Positions 22,209 through 33,465 of a stretch of 64,000 nt of DNA are shown here, in pieces. Each line of letters begins with the position of its first letter. The stretch's first letter is position 1. A program made the translations under genes and the position numbers. The notes under the pieces were generated by a model that was given only the letters and a program-made list of their open reading frames with translations, was not told the origin of the DNA and ran no database searches. The DNA is from Snodgrassella alvi (GTDB lineage Bacteria > Pseudomonadota > Gammaproteobacteria > Burkholderiales > Neisseriaceae): NCBI RefSeq assembly GCF_002777825.1, contig NZ_MEIR01000043.1:1-64000 (forward strand). Reading direction: 5' to 3'.

Positions 22209-22679
22209 ATGAACTACCATCAGTATTATCCCGTTGACGTTGTTAATGGCCCCGGTACCCGCTGCACCCTGTTTGTAGCTGGCTGCGAGCATAAATGCCG
22301 TGGCTGCTATAACGCTACCACTTGGCGGGTAGATTCCGGCAAGCCATTCGACCAGCAACTGGAAGACCGCATCATCAGCGACCTCAACGACAGCCGCATT
22401 GTGCGTCAGGGCTTGTCACTAACCGGCGGTGACCCGTTGCATCCACACAACCTCAGTGCAATCCTACATCTGGTTAAACGGGTGCGGCAGGAGACCGAGC
22501 ATAAAGATATCTGGTTGTGGACCGGCTACACTCTATCAGAACTATCCGCAACACAAAGACGGGTCATTGATGAAATTAACACCCTGATTGACGGCAAATT
22601 TATACAGGAACTGAAAGATCCGTCACTGATTTGGCGCGGCAGTAGCAATCAGAAGATACATTACTTGCGCCCCGCATAA
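22209..22679 (+). CDS. nrdG: Anaerobic ribonucleotide reductase activating protein
   Basis: NrdG is the radical SAM activase that makes the NrdD glycyl radical. From ATG 22209 the product is 156 residues. Its iron-sulphur cysteines are C26, C30 and C33 (CEHKCRGC), the same positions as in E. coli NrdG, and SLTGGDPLHP is the GGE-like SAM motif. The start lies 2 nt after the nrdD stop with no strong ribosome binding site, so coupled translation is likely. Earlier in-frame GTG codons lie inside nrdD. Confidence 0.96.
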   Translation: MNYHQYYPVDVVNGPGTRCTLFVAGCEHKCRGCYNATTWRVDSGKPFDQQLEDRIISDLNDSRIVRQGLSLTGGDPLHPHNLSAILHLVKRVRQETEHKDIWLWTGYTLSELSATQRRVIDEINTLIDGKFIQELKDPSLIWRGSSNQKIHYLRPA

Positions 22680-22689
22680 CTCAAACCTT

Positions 22690-22741
22690 AGCACCGTTGC
22701 GACTTACAGATTTATCTTGTCCAGTCACAATGGTGCTTTTT
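22690..22741 (+). terminator. Terminator of nrdDG
   Basis: A 14-bp stem (AGCACCGTTGCGAC with GTCACAATGGTGCT; one G-U pair and one mismatch) is followed by TTTTTC. It begins about 10 bp after the nrdG stop. This is a normal Rho-independent terminator with a long loop. Confidence 0.8.
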
Positions 22742-23055
22742 CTGCACTCGTACCAGAAAAATTACATTAACAAACCAGTCGGTTATCTATACACCTAATC
22801 AGCAAACTGCCTGCTGATGCTGGAAATCACCTAAAATTTACGCCTTGCAAGTAAAATTTTGGGATAATTTATCTTTTATCTGATGACAACCTATAGATCA
22901 CATAAATCTTATATGTAGCCAACATCACCTAAGCAGCATAAATTTACCAAATTAAACCGTAGCCAACACCACCTACTCCTATCCTGTACATATTGCTAGC
23001 CAATTAACAGTGGCAAAGTGGTTTTATCTTACCCAGACAGACATGGAAAACACCG
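22742..23055. other. Intergenic region before hpt
   Basis: About 310 bp of AT-rich sequence has two similar phrases (GCCAACATCACCTA near 22920 and GCCAACACCACCTA near 22962), a short imperfect direct repeat. It must hold the hpt promoter, but I cannot single one out. Confidence 0.45.
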
Positions 23056-23619
23056 ATGAGCATAATTGACTTAACTGCCAAACGCGCCGAGACTCAGACA
23101 ATGCTGGATAAAGCAGACCTACTGTTTGACCGCAGTACCTGTGAAGCTAGACTGGAACAAATGGCTGCGGACATCACTACTGCATTGAGCGACAAATACC
23201 CGCTTGTATTACCAGTAATGGGTGGTGCAGTTGTCTTTACTGGCAAGTTATTACCATTGCTGCGCTTTCCACTGGATTTCGATTACATCCATATTTCACG
23301 CTATGGTGACAAACTTCAGGGTGGGAGCTATCAGTGGCTGCGTGCCCCGCAAAACGCCGTAGTAGGACGCCATATTCTGGTACTGGATGATATTCTCGAT
23401 GAAGGGCATACTCTGGCCGCAGTAAAAAAACAGATACTGGAAATGGGCGCAGCCAGTTGCTCCACTGCTGTTTTTGCTAACAAACTGATTGGCAAAGATA
23501 AACCGATTATGGCCGATTTTGTCGGACTAGACGTTCCTAATCGCTATGTATTTGGCTATGGCATGGATGCTGAAGGTAAATGGCGCAATCTGGATGAAAT
23601 TTACGCTCTAGCTGAATAA
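23056..23619 (+). CDS. hpt: Hypoxanthine-guanine phosphoribosyltransferase
   Basis: This enzyme salvages hypoxanthine and guanine by transferring phosphoribose from PRPP. The 187-residue product has the PRPP-binding motif ILVLDDILDEGHTL and the upstream VLPVMGGAVVFTGKLL phosphate loop. The DYIHISRYGD flap is typical of the neisserial form. It is monocistronic, with a terminator behind it. Base-specificity (hypoxanthine over guanine) cannot be read from the sequence alone. Confidence 0.88.
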   Translation: MSIIDLTAKRAETQTMLDKADLLFDRSTCEARLEQMAADITTALSDKYPLVLPVMGGAVVFTGKLLPLLRFPLDFDYIHISRYGDKLQGGSYQWLRAPQNAVVGRHILVLDDILDEGHTLAAVKKQILEMGAASCSTAVFANKLIGKDKPIMADFVGLDVPNRYVFGYGMDAEGKWRNLDEIYALAE

Positions 23620-23629
23620 TAATTATTGC

Positions 23630-23661
23630 GCCACGGTGACAAGTAGCATCGTGGCTATTTT
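23630..23661 (+). terminator. Terminator of hpt
   Basis: A 9-bp stem GCCACGGTG/CATCGTGGC (one G-U pair) with an 8-nt loop is followed by TATTTT. It lies 10 bp after the hpt stop. Confidence 0.75.
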
Positions 23662-23999
23662 AATCAGCTCATATATGCTGTTAACCCAAAGCAATATGGG
23701 ATGGCGCAATATACAGTTTTGTTAATTTTTCTAATCCCTGTTCACTTAAACTGATTAATTACAATCAGATCTAAGCCGTTTATTGCTTGAAATATATGAA
23801 AGTGACTATTAATTTCATATATTAATTTATTATTATTTATATAGTGATTGAAATGGCAACACGTATTCAAGCCACAAAGCTAAGGAGTAATCGTTTGTTA
23901 AATTCTACCGGAAGCAAAGAGCCTAACGAGAAATGTAAGCATTTGTGATATACCAATAAGCATAAGCCGAAAGGGCTTGCTGTTATTCTCCGGTTATCA
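23662..23999. other. Gene-free stretch with an 11-bp dyad
   Basis: No gene is seen. AATATATGAAA (23791-23801) and its exact complement TTTCATATATT (23813-23823) form a perfect 11-bp inverted repeat with an 11-nt spacer. Its role is unknown. Confidence 0.5.
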
Positions 24000-24985
24000 T
24001 CAACTTTTTCCCTTTAACAAACGCAGTTTTAATATCTTTAAATGTTGCCTCTGCAACCGCATTGTCATGCCGGTACCCTTTTTACTCAACGAACGTTGAA
24101 TATTAAATGTATTGAAACCTTCTGCTAGCAACTGATTGTCAAACTCTTTTTCTCTATCTAAATAGAATAAATTTAATGATGGCAACGGTTACTTAAACTG
24201 ACCTGATGCACGTATCACTACAACTGCTGTTTTATATTAACCAACACCATAAGCCGGCAATCTATCGATTAGATAAATTCAGTAACACACATAAATAAAT
24301 CCAGTGATGGCAAACACGCTTATAGGTTAAATCTGCCATTATAGGTACCTACATCTAACTGACGTTGTAAATAATTAGCTGCTGCTGCGTCCTTGCTTGC
24401 CGTTTGATATCTTCAATAACGTTTAACTGTGTACTTTGATATCAATGTTAGCGCGGGCAATGTAACGAAAGCAAACACAAATGCACGCTTGTTATAAGGC
24501 AAAACAAATGCATCTGGTTTCATATGATTGATAGCTGCGATTAAAAATCGCCAATATCTTATCGGCGTAATTGGTGATCGATTTCTATTTGGTTGCTTTG
24601 TACTGATTATAGACATGATGTCTGGATATACCCAAGCAGCGACATAATGCCGCCACAGCATAATGATGTTAGTTTACTTTCAGGATTTTGATTTTCATGC
24701 CATTATCAGTGCAGCCTGCTTTGGGATATCGTTTTCCATCCCTAACTGTTTAAGTTCTTTTCGTAACACAATCAGTTCATTTTGTTCTGGAATGCGATTA
24801 TCTTTAGCCTTAAAGAACCACTGTTGCTTGATTGGTTTATCCAGCTATCTAAAGCGGGTGGCATCAAATCATATTCCTTGAACACTCCACTGCGCGATTT
24901 TTCCTATCGATATAGTTTAACCATTTGCCCTTTGAAATCAGCACTAACAGTGCGTTGTGCGCGTTTTTATTGATGTATCATCTTT
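24000..24985 (-). mobile_element. Decayed IS3-family insertion sequence
   Basis: Minus-strand translations in shifting frames reconstruct both IS3 proteins. The OrfA part (24700-24980) has a start behind AAAAAGGAAAAG, TVSADFKGQMVKLY, then [16 protein letters not shown] and [13 protein letters not shown], the OrfA helix and leucine-zipper region. The OrfB part (24000-24660) has AALCRCLGISRHHVYNQYKATK, ADLTYKRVCHHWIYLCVL of the DDE domain, and HDNAVAEATFKDIKTAFVKG. At least four stops or frameshifts are present, and the OrfB C-terminus is cut off. I could not identify terminal inverted repeats. Confidence 0.8.
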
Positions 24986-24999
24986 TCCTTTTTAGTTTT

Positions 25000-26083
25000 A
25001 GAGTTAAGTTTACCTTGCCTCTAAAAATTTGCTTGCCTTAGTGTAGCCATTCCACTAATTCAAACCACCCATGATGAGATAAATGGCAGATAGAATACAT
25101 TTATCCCGTTTGCTTAAAAAGCTAATAAATAAGCCAGTCGACTAATCCAAAGACAAATTTGAGTTTTAAACATACAGCATATTTAAATTGCATTAATATC
25201 ATAATATGGTACAATTTCTACACAACTACCAGTTAATCCATAGATAGAACAACTTTTTACCTAATACTTACGTATAACTTACAATAACTTCAATATATGT
25301 CTTTAATATTACATTTATTATTAATTAACATATTAATTTAACGAATTCTTGACAAATATAATTATTTACCAGTATGATAACCAAGCCGTATTAAATAGTA
25401 CGGTCAGCTCTGGAAGGCTGTTTTATCAGGCAGATAAACCATTGATATTTTCATATGATGGTGTCTCATATTCTGTTTACCAAGTCATTGACATACCTCT
25501 CCCATGGTAGACAATGGCAGGGAGGCTTTATGCCTGCCGGTTCTGATTAACGGTCTTCCAGCCTTGCCATTCTTCTGCCGCCCCATGCGTCTGGAAGCGC
25601 ATAGCGGTTTGGTTAGAATAATCAGGAAAGGCAGTGTTTATGACTATTTTTTTGACGGGAAACCGCCATTTGGAAGCGTACATGTTACGCCTGTTTCCTC
25701 CATCGATGGTTTTAATGAGCAGCACGCAGGTTTCATCGAAGTTTTGTCATATTAATTTGCGTGAAAACAACACTTTTAAACCTGATAGATACCCATTTAT
25801 CAGATATAAACTGAAATACCTAAAAAACTGATTATTTATCATGTGATGCCTAATAGCGTGACTAATTAGGTATTACAATTGGTAACGGATAGTGAATTTT
25901 TATAACATATTATATTTATTGCATTTAGTATATTATTTTGTATTAATCGCTACAATTTTCAGAGTGTAGCAAAGGGTTGAAGAAATGTTTCAAAAAAGGA
26001 ATTTTCTAAAGAATTTCGGATAATGTCAGTTCAGAATCACAAATTCTAGCCATTATCCACTACCGCATTGTTTGTCTATGTTT
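25000..26083. other. Gene-poor region with a possible gene remnant
   Basis: Most of this kilobase is very AT-rich. Around 25500-25760 composition shifts to about half G+C. The minus-strand frame 25725-25528 there reads INTAFPDYSNQTAMRF and GAAEEWQGWKTVNQ before a TAA, like a genuine protein C-terminus. A GGCAGG/CCTGCC dyad follows the stop. The plus strand is also open here, so the coding strand is not certain. I do not recognise a family and treat it as debris. Confidence 0.35.
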
Positions 26084-26123
26084 CCTGGTTCTTTAGCTTT
26101 TAAGGGGCGGAACCAGGCTTTTT
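26084..26123 (+). terminator. Terminator-like hairpin without an assigned gene
   Basis: CCTGGTTC (26084-26091) pairs with GAACCAGG (26110-26117) and is followed by CTTTTT on the plus strand. No plus-strand gene lies just upstream, and for the minus-strand cytochrome gene the T-run is on the wrong side. It may end the transcript of an unrecognised small RNA or decayed gene. Confidence 0.45.
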
Positions 26124-26182
26124 ACATTCTATAGCAGCATTGTTTTCATAATAACCTATCAACAGCATAGTCTATAGTCATT

Positions 26183-26581
26183 TCAGCGTTTCATTGCTGC
26201 ATGACCTTCATCACGCAATTGCAGTATTTTCTTGCCCTCCGCTTTGGCTTGGGCCATTTTCCCAGCCTTAACCAGCTTGCTGGTTTTATCGATTTCAGCA
26301 ATTAATTTATCCATTTCTGATTGATATACCCGCAGTTTAGGGTTATCCGCCGCAGCATTTGTCAGCCCGTATGGTTTTTGTGCACGAGCCGCCACAGCAG
26401 CAGTACGCATACTGGCTAAAGCCTTGCTGGCATCAGCCACCGTTTGCGCCGCATTAAAGCGCGCATAGCTCATCGTAATCGCACTCATATACATATTTAC
26501 TTCATTAGCCTGTACAGCCACAGCGGATAGCGCCAGAGATAATGACAATATCCCCGTAGACAGAAAGTGTTTCATTGTCAT
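26183..26581 (-). CDS. cybC: Cytochrome b562 family protein
   Basis: This is a periplasmic four-helix haem protein of unknown physiological role, presumably electron transfer. The 132-residue product has a Sec signal peptide (cleavage near VQA/NE). The mature part has the family pattern: an N-terminal Met ligand in EVNMYM, the SKALASMRTAAVAARAQKP helix, and a C-terminal His ligand H127 in EGHAAMKR. There is no CxxCH, so the haem would be non-covalent. AGGAAA precedes the first ATG. It is monocistronic. Confidence 0.8.
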   Translation of the reverse strand: MTMKHFLSTGILSLSLALSAVAVQANEVNMYMSAITMSYARFNAAQTVADASKALASMRTAAVAARAQKPYGLTNAAADNPKLRVYQSEMDKLIAEIDKTSKLVKAGKMAQAKAEGKKILQLRDEGHAAMKR

Positions 26582-26760
26582 TTGATTTTCCTGTTATTCA
26601 GTTAACCCTTACCAGCCAATAATCAAACCATCAGATATATTCAGTAGTACGGATTGAGCTCTTTTCAATCGTGTTTATAGCCAGCATACTTTGATAAAAT
26701 ATTTTAACAGCACTATACTGTTATGTAGCAGAATATCAGAATTTCACCTTGTTACAAGTG

Positions 26761-27918
26761 TTATAGACTTTGTGTCTGAATCAGTCTGTGCAAAAAATGG
26801 TCACAACGATTCAGCTGTTCCATTTCAATATATTCATTGGCTTTGTGTGCCACTGTAATGCTGCCGGGACCACACACTACCGTGTTGATACCACTATGCT
26901 GAAACTGGCCACCTTCAGTAGCATAGGCTACTTTAGCACGCTGGTCAGTGCCCACTAGTTGAGCAATCAATGCATGTAACTGCTGATTATTCACATCATT
27001 TAAGGCCGGTACCTGCACATTATGCGTTAGTTTAATTGCTGCTTCTGGTGCAACTGCCTGCATGGCAGGTAAGAGCTGGGTGGTAATGTAGTGCTGAACA
27101 GGTTCAATCAGCTCTTCCACTGTCATATGCGGCAGATTACGGTAATCAAACTCAAAGGCACAATAATCAGGCACAATATTGATGGCCGTACCACCTCGAA
27201 TCAGGCCGGTAGATACCGTAGCAAACGGTACATCAAACGCATGATCCAAATCAGCACGTTGCTGTAACTGTTGCGCCAACTGGTTGATAAATACAATCAG
27301 GCGAGCAGCATACTCAATCGCATTCACACCATTGGGTGTAAGCGAAGAATGGGCATTCTTACCATGTACTTCACAACAAAACGTATGGATACCTTTGTGA
27401 GCCACGACCATCTGCATGGATGTAGGTTCTCCCACTATACAGGATTGTGGCTGCAAACCTCGTTTCTCCAGCTCCGCCAGCATAACCGGTGCACCCAGAC
27501 AGCCGATTTCTTCATCAAAAGACAAGGCGATATGTAACGGCATTTTCAGCTTGGCCGCCTGCATAGCCGGAACCGCGGCGAGCACACTGGCAATAAAACC
27601 CTTCATATCACTACTGCCTCGACCATATACACAACCATCACGCACATCGGCTACAAACGGATCAGACAACCAGTCTTGTCCATCCACTGGCACCACATCT
27701 GTATGGCCGGAAAACACCACTCCGCCTGTTGTACTACCATCAGCCGCAGCAATCGTTACAAACAGGTTAGCTTTGTCTCCACTTACATTATGTGCCAGCC
27801 ATGGCGACAATTGCCGGCTTTCCAAATAACCGGCTACATGGTTAATCAGAGCCAGATTACTCTGGCGGCTGGTGGTATCAAAAGCAATCAGCTGACGTAA
27901 CCAGTTAAGGGTATCCAC
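26761..27918 (-). CDS. argE: Acetylornithine deacetylase
   Basis: ArgE hydrolyses N-acetylornithine to ornithine in arginine synthesis. The 385-residue product is an M20 metallohydrolase. It has H72 in SGHTDVVPVDG, the bridging D104 in GRGSSDMKG, DEEIGC supplying the catalytic and metal glutamates, GEPTSM, and the C-terminal HKANEYI histidine. The length matches the ArgE branch rather than the DapE branch, but these relatives are close, so substrate assignment is slightly less certain than fold. Confidence 0.88.
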   Translation of the reverse strand: MDTLNWLRQLIAFDTTSRQSNLALINHVAGYLESRQLSPWLAHNVSGDKANLFVTIAAADGSTTGGVVFSGHTDVVPVDGQDWLSDPFVADVRDGCVYGRGSSDMKGFIASVLAAVPAMQAAKLKMPLHIALSFDEEIGCLGAPVMLAELEKRGLQPQSCIVGEPTSMQMVVAHKGIHTFCCEVHGKNAHSSLTPNGVNAIEYAARLIVFINQLAQQLQQRADLDHAFDVPFATVSTGLIRGGTAINIVPDYCAFEFDYRNLPHMTVEELIEPVQHYITTQLLPAMQAVAPEAAIKLTHNVQVPALNDVNNQQLHALIAQLVGTDQRAKVAYATEGGQFQHSGINTVVCGPGSITVAHKANEYIEMEQLNRCDHFLHRLIQTQSL

Positions 27919-28047
27919 AAAAATTCTCCAGTAAATTCTGCTTTAACCATAACATATTTTATGCCTCTAACGTAGTTACTGCTGCATACAGTATCCTGTT
28001 TAACGCAGATAATCGCTACAATAGCCATTTATTTAAAGGCACAACAA

Positions 28048-28272
28048 ATGAAACAGCAATTCGATTTAGCTGGACATCCTCATATTGCGTTATGTGATTT
28101 ACTTAAACTGGCCGGACTGGCAGAGAGCGGAGGCCGTGCCAAGCAACTGATTGCCGAAGGCAGGGTGCTGCGCAATCACCAGCCGGAAACCCGCAAAACA
28201 GCAAAAATTATTGCTGGTGACCGTATCCAGCTAGCAGACAATGAAATCTGTGTCATTAACAGTCAGGCATGA
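28048..28272 (+). CDS. S4-domain RNA-binding protein (YbcJ type)
   Basis: The 74-residue product is essentially a single S4 RNA-binding domain: LCDLLKLAGLAESGGRAKQLIAEGRVLRN, then KIIAGDRIQLAD. This is the YbcJ/RlbA-like small S4 family seen in many proteobacteria. Its function is presumed to be RNA or ribosome related. The stop overlaps the next start as ATGA, so the downstream small protein is translationally coupled. Confidence 0.85.
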   Translation: MKQQFDLAGHPHIALCDLLKLAGLAESGGRAKQLIAEGRVLRNHQPETRKTAKIIAGDRIQLADNEICVINSQA

Positions 28273-28442
28273 ACACACCACAATTATTAACTACACCAGT
28301 GCCACCGGAAGATTGGGCGTGCTGTAACAGCGATTGTGGCGATGCCTGCGTCTGGCAGATTTATTACCGCGAAAAAGCTGCCTATAAAGCACAACAGGCG
28401 CAGCTGGCCACATCATCTCATACAGATGGAAATAACTCATGA
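28269..28442 (+). CDS. 57-aa oxidoreductase-like domain protein
   Basis: This small gene lies between the S4 protein and the PHP protein and overlaps both by ATGA junctions (28269-28272 and 28439-28442). The 57-residue product has PVPPEDWACC, then DCGDACVWQIYYRE, matching the short oxidoreductase-like N-terminal domain found in bacteria and in eukaryotic mitochondrial proteins. Four cysteines (C18, C19, C23, C27) could bind a metal. Function is unknown. The perfect coupling to both neighbours supports it being a real gene. Confidence 0.82.
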   Translation: MNTPQLLTTPVPPEDWACCNSDCGDACVWQIYYREKAAYKAQQAQLATSSHTDGNNS

Positions 28443-29272
28443 GTATTGATTTACACTGCCATTCTACTGTTTCCGATGGTGCTCTAACACCGGCAGAAGT
28501 TGTACTACGGGCGCATGCCAATGGCTGTACCCTGCTGGCACTGACAGACCACGATCACACTGGTGGTGTGGCTGCGGCACGCTTGCAGGCAGCGCAATCT
28601 GGAATAACTTTGATTAATGGCGTAGAAATCTCGGTAAGCTGGCGCGGACGTACCATACATATAGTGGGCCTGAATATCGCTCTGGAAGATGAGGTATTAC
28701 AAACCCTGCTCCAGCGCCTGCGTAGTGGCCGCTTGCTGCGCTTACAGGCCATTGCCGACAAGCTGGCCAAAAAAGGCATAAGTGGTGCCTATGAAGGTAC
28801 ACTGGCACTGGCTACCAATATAGATATGGTAACTCGGACGCATATTGCTGATTTTCTAGTCAACACCGGCCATGTGAGCAAAAAAGCGGATGCTTTTCGC
28901 AAATATCTGGGCGATGGTAAATCCTGTAGCGTCAGACATCAGTGGGCTGAATTGGCTGACGTTGTCGCTGCTATCCGGCATGCTGGCGGTATTGCGGTTA
29001 TTGCGCACCCAATGCGCTATGAACTCTCTGCTACTGCCCGCCGCAATCTGTTTAGTGATTTTAAGGCCTGTGGTGGCGCTGCCATAGAAGTACACAGCGG
29101 GCATTCCAGCCTGAACGACCGTCTGAACTATGCCTTGCTGGCACAACAATTCGGATTTTTAGCCAGTTGCGGCAGTGATTTTCACCGCGATGGTGATTTT
29201 GGCGGTGGTCTGATTGGCTCCTGCCCACCATTGCCACCAATATGCCAGCCTGTGTGGTCTCATTTTACTTAA
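28439..29272 (+). CDS. rnm: PHP-domain 5'-3' exoribonuclease (RNase AM-like)
   Basis: The 277-residue product is a PHP metal-dependent phosphoesterase of the YciV/TrpH family; the E. coli member is RNase AM, which trims 5' ends of rRNA and short RNAs. Metal-site motifs are DLHCHSTVSDG, LTDHDH, NGVEISVSW, VIAHPMRY, EVHSGH and CGSDFHRDGDFGG. It is the third gene of an ATGA-linked trio with an S4 RNA-binding protein, which fits an RNA role. Confidence 0.85.
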   Translation: MSIDLHCHSTVSDGALTPAEVVLRAHANGCTLLALTDHDHTGGVAAARLQAAQSGITLINGVEISVSWRGRTIHIVGLNIALEDEVLQTLLQRLRSGRLLRLQAIADKLAKKGISGAYEGTLALATNIDMVTRTHIADFLVNTGHVSKKADAFRKYLGDGKSCSVRHQWAELADVVAAIRHAGGIAVIAHPMRYELSATARRNLFSDFKACGGAAIEVHSGHSSLNDRLNYALLAQQFGFLASCGSDFHRDGDFGGGLIGSCPPLPPICQPVWSHFT

Positions 29273-31082
<1,810 letters not shown>

Positions 31083-31135
31083 AACAAAAGCGTGCACATT
31101 ATTTATTTACATTTAATCAACACGAATAAACTGAT

Positions 31136-31978
31136 ATGGCTGAAATCACTCTACTGGCTACCCACAAATTGTTTAACGGCGAACAACGGCGTTATCGACA
31201 TTACAGTCGTTACAACCAGTGTGACATGACTTTTTCCGTGTACCTGCCATCACGTGCTTTACAGGGTTATCGGTTACCCGTACTGTACTGTCTGAGTGGC
31301 TTAACCTGTACTGATGAAAATTTTTCCGCTAAAAGTGGTGCACAGCGTTTTGCGGCAGAATGGGGCATAGTACTGGTTATGCCAGATACCAGCCCACGTG
31401 GTACGGATGTAGCCGATGCAGATATCTATAGCTTGGGGCAAGGTGCCGGATTTTATGTTAATGCCACTCAACAGCCATGGGCACAGCATTATCAGATGTA
31501 TGATTATGTGGTAACAGAACTACCCAAACTCATCGAAAAGCATTTTCCAGTCAATGAGCAGCGCAGTCTGTGCGGACACAGCATGGGTGGCCATGGTGCG
31601 TTGATGATTGCCCTGAAAAACCCGCAGCGTTATCTCGCGGTATCAGCATTTGCCCCCATTGCTCACCCGAGTGCCGGAGCATGGGGACAGGAGGCATTCA
31701 CCACCTATCTGGGAAACAATCAGGCAGACTGGGCTGCATACGACAGTACGGAGCTGCTTACCCAAAATTCGCCATCATTACCCATTCTTATCGATCAGGG
31801 CAGTGTGGATGAATACTATCCGGCACAATTACATCCACAGGATTTCGTTCAGGCTGCCAGAATCAAAGGAGTCAATATCCGTTATCACCTGCGCGAAAAC
31901 TACGATCACAGTTACTATTTTGTTAACACCTTTATCGAAAGCCACATTAACTTTCATGCCGAAGCATTCGGATTATAA
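31136..31978 (+). CDS. fghA: S-formylglutathione hydrolase
   Basis: This esterase splits S-formylglutathione to formate and glutathione, completing formaldehyde removal begun by adhC. The 280-residue alpha/beta-hydrolase has nucleophile S149 in CGHSMGGHG, a likely Asp in LIDQGSVDEYY and the catalytic His in NYDHSYYF. The oxyanion/substrate segment LSGLTCTDENF is also conserved. It is cotranscribed with adhC and converges on pyrI. Confidence 0.95.
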   Translation: MAEITLLATHKLFNGEQRRYRHYSRYNQCDMTFSVYLPSRALQGYRLPVLYCLSGLTCTDENFSAKSGAQRFAAEWGIVLVMPDTSPRGTDVADADIYSLGQGAGFYVNATQQPWAQHYQMYDYVVTELPKLIEKHFPVNEQRSLCGHSMGGHGALMIALKNPQRYLAVSAFAPIAHPSAGAWGQEAFTTYLGNNQADWAAYDSTELLTQNSPSLPILIDQGSVDEYYPAQLHPQDFVQAARIKGVNIRYHLRENYDHSYYFVNTFIESHINFHAEAFGL

Positions 31979-32002
31979 ATAAATCATCAAGAAGATTAAC
32001 AA

Positions 32003-32464
32003 CTAGGCCTCAATCACCGATTTGCGCGCAAACGTTTTTTCGCAATAATGACAGCGCAAACGTGTTTCGCCATGGCTAACCCTCACCGAAAAATGACTTT
32101 GTACCGGTTCACCATGGCTGGCACAATTGTTGTTCGGGCAACGAAACACTTCAGTAATGTTTTCCGGCAAAGTGAGTGTGCGTTTACGTACCACGCGAAA
32201 ATTCTCAATATCATTAACCGTAGCCTGTGGTGCAAACAGAGCTAAGCGGTTGGCAGCCGCATCATCAAGAAACTGGCCGGATATTTTAATAATATCCTTG
32301 CTGCCGCTAGACTGGCTGCTCAGATTAAAACCCACAGTAACCGCATTACCAGAATGCAGTAACCTGAACTGGCGCAAAATGGTCAGCCCCTGCCCTACCG
32401 GAATGTGATCAATCACTGTGCCGTCTTTTATGGCCTCAACACTCAGCTTGGTCTGATTCATCAT
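32003..32464 (-). CDS. pyrI: Aspartate carbamoyltransferase regulatory chain
   Basis: PyrI binds CTP/ATP and gives allosteric control to PyrB. From ATG 32464 (AAGGAT 6 nt upstream, overlapping the pyrB stop) the product is 153 residues, exactly the E. coli length. The zinc site is CPNNNC...CHYC near the C-terminus. An open extension upstream lies inside pyrB and is not used here. Together with pyrB it forms the enteric-type dodecameric ATCase. Confidence 0.95.
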   Translation of the reverse strand: MMNQTKLSVEAIKDGTVIDHIPVGQGLTILRQFRLLHSGNAVTVGFNLSSQSSGSKDIIKISGQFLDDAAANRLALFAPQATVNDIENFRVVRKRTLTLPENITEVFRCPNNNCASHGEPVQSHFSVRVSHGETRLRCHYCEKTFARKSVIEA

Positions 32465-32468
32465 TTGT

Positions 32469-33410
32469 TTATCCTTTTGCACTGACTGCATCAATATGTT
32501 CATTCAGAATCGCTGCCAGAATAGCCTGACGCGCATACATACCATTATTGGCCTGCTGAAAGTAATAAGCATGAGGACTATTATCGACATCTGCATGAAT
32601 CTCATCCACTCGCGGCAAAGGATGCAGAATACGCATATTCGGTTTAGCCTGTTTTAGCATGGCAGCACACAGACTAAAGTGGCCACTGATTCTGGCAAAT
32701 TCCTGTTCATCAAAACGTTCACGCTGAATACGCGTCATATACAGAATATCCGCCCATGCCAGTGCCTCTTCCAGACTGTCGGAAGTTCGATAGATTACAC
32801 CGTTATCATCCAGCTGTTCACAGATATAGGCAGGCATCGCCAGCGTTGGTGGAGAAACAAAAATAAACTCACAGCCCCAGCGGCTGAGCGCCTGCGCCAG
32901 TGAATGTACCGTGCGACCATATTTCAAATCGCCCACCAACGCAATTTTTAAATTTTGCAAACATCCCTGCGTTTCATATATCGTCACCAAATCAAGTAGC
33001 GTTTGCGACGGATGCTGATTAGTCCCATCACCTGCATTAATCACCGGTACATGAGCAAACTCACTCACTACTCGCGCCGCGCCATCTTTCGGATGACGCA
33101 TCACAATTGCATCAGCATAATTACTGATAATCCGTGCCGTATCAGCCAGCGTTTCCCCTTTTTTGGCACTGGTATTGGCACCATCAGCAAAACCGATTAC
33201 CTTACCGCCCAACCGCTGAATAGCCGTTTCAAATGATAAACGAGTACGAGTAGATGGTTCAAAAAAGCACGAACCAATCAAACGCCCATTCAATAAATCA
33301 GCCTGTGGTTGCTGTTTTAACTGCAAAGCAAGCGCCAGCAAAAATTCCAGCTGCGCAGTAGATAAATCATTAATAGAAATGAAATGTTGGCGATACAGCG
33401 GATTAGCCAT
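32469..33410 (-). CDS. pyrB: Aspartate carbamoyltransferase catalytic chain
   Basis: PyrB makes N-carbamoyl-aspartate, the committed step of pyrimidine synthesis. The 313-residue product has the carbamoyl-phosphate motif S53-T-R-T-R, the mobile loop [23 protein letters not shown], the [16 protein letters not shown] segment and the HPLPRVDEI region. It is paired with pyrI 4 bp downstream. An attenuator with a short leader peptide precedes it. Confidence 0.97.
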   Translation of the reverse strand: MANPLYRQHFISINDLSTAQLEFLLALALQLKQQPQADLLNGRLIGSCFFEPSTRTRLSFETAIQRLGGKVIGFADGANTSAKKGETLADTARIISNYADAIVMRHPKDGAARVVSEFAHVPVINAGDGTNQHPSQTLLDLVTIYETQGCLQNLKIALVGDLKYGRTVHSLAQALSRWGCEFIFVSPPTLAMPAYICEQLDDNGVIYRTSDSLEEALAWADILYMTRIQRERFDEQEFARISGHFSLCAAMLKQAKPNMRILHPLPRVDEIHADVDNSPHAYYFQQANNGMYARQAILAAILNEHIDAVSAKG

Positions 33411-33441
33411 AATTTAACCTTCAGCATTTATCAATAGGCAC

Positions 33442-33465
33442 AAAAAAACCCGTTCACAAACGGGT
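33442..33465 (-). terminator. pyrBI attenuator terminator
   Basis: The minus strand reads ACCCGTT, a 4-nt loop TGTG or TGA-containing, then AACGGGT and TTTTTT. This intrinsic terminator ends about 30 nt before the pyrB ATG, so transcripts into pyrBI must read through it. The stop codon of the leader peptide (33454-33456) falls in its loop region, the design expected for translation-coupled attenuation. Confidence 0.85.
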
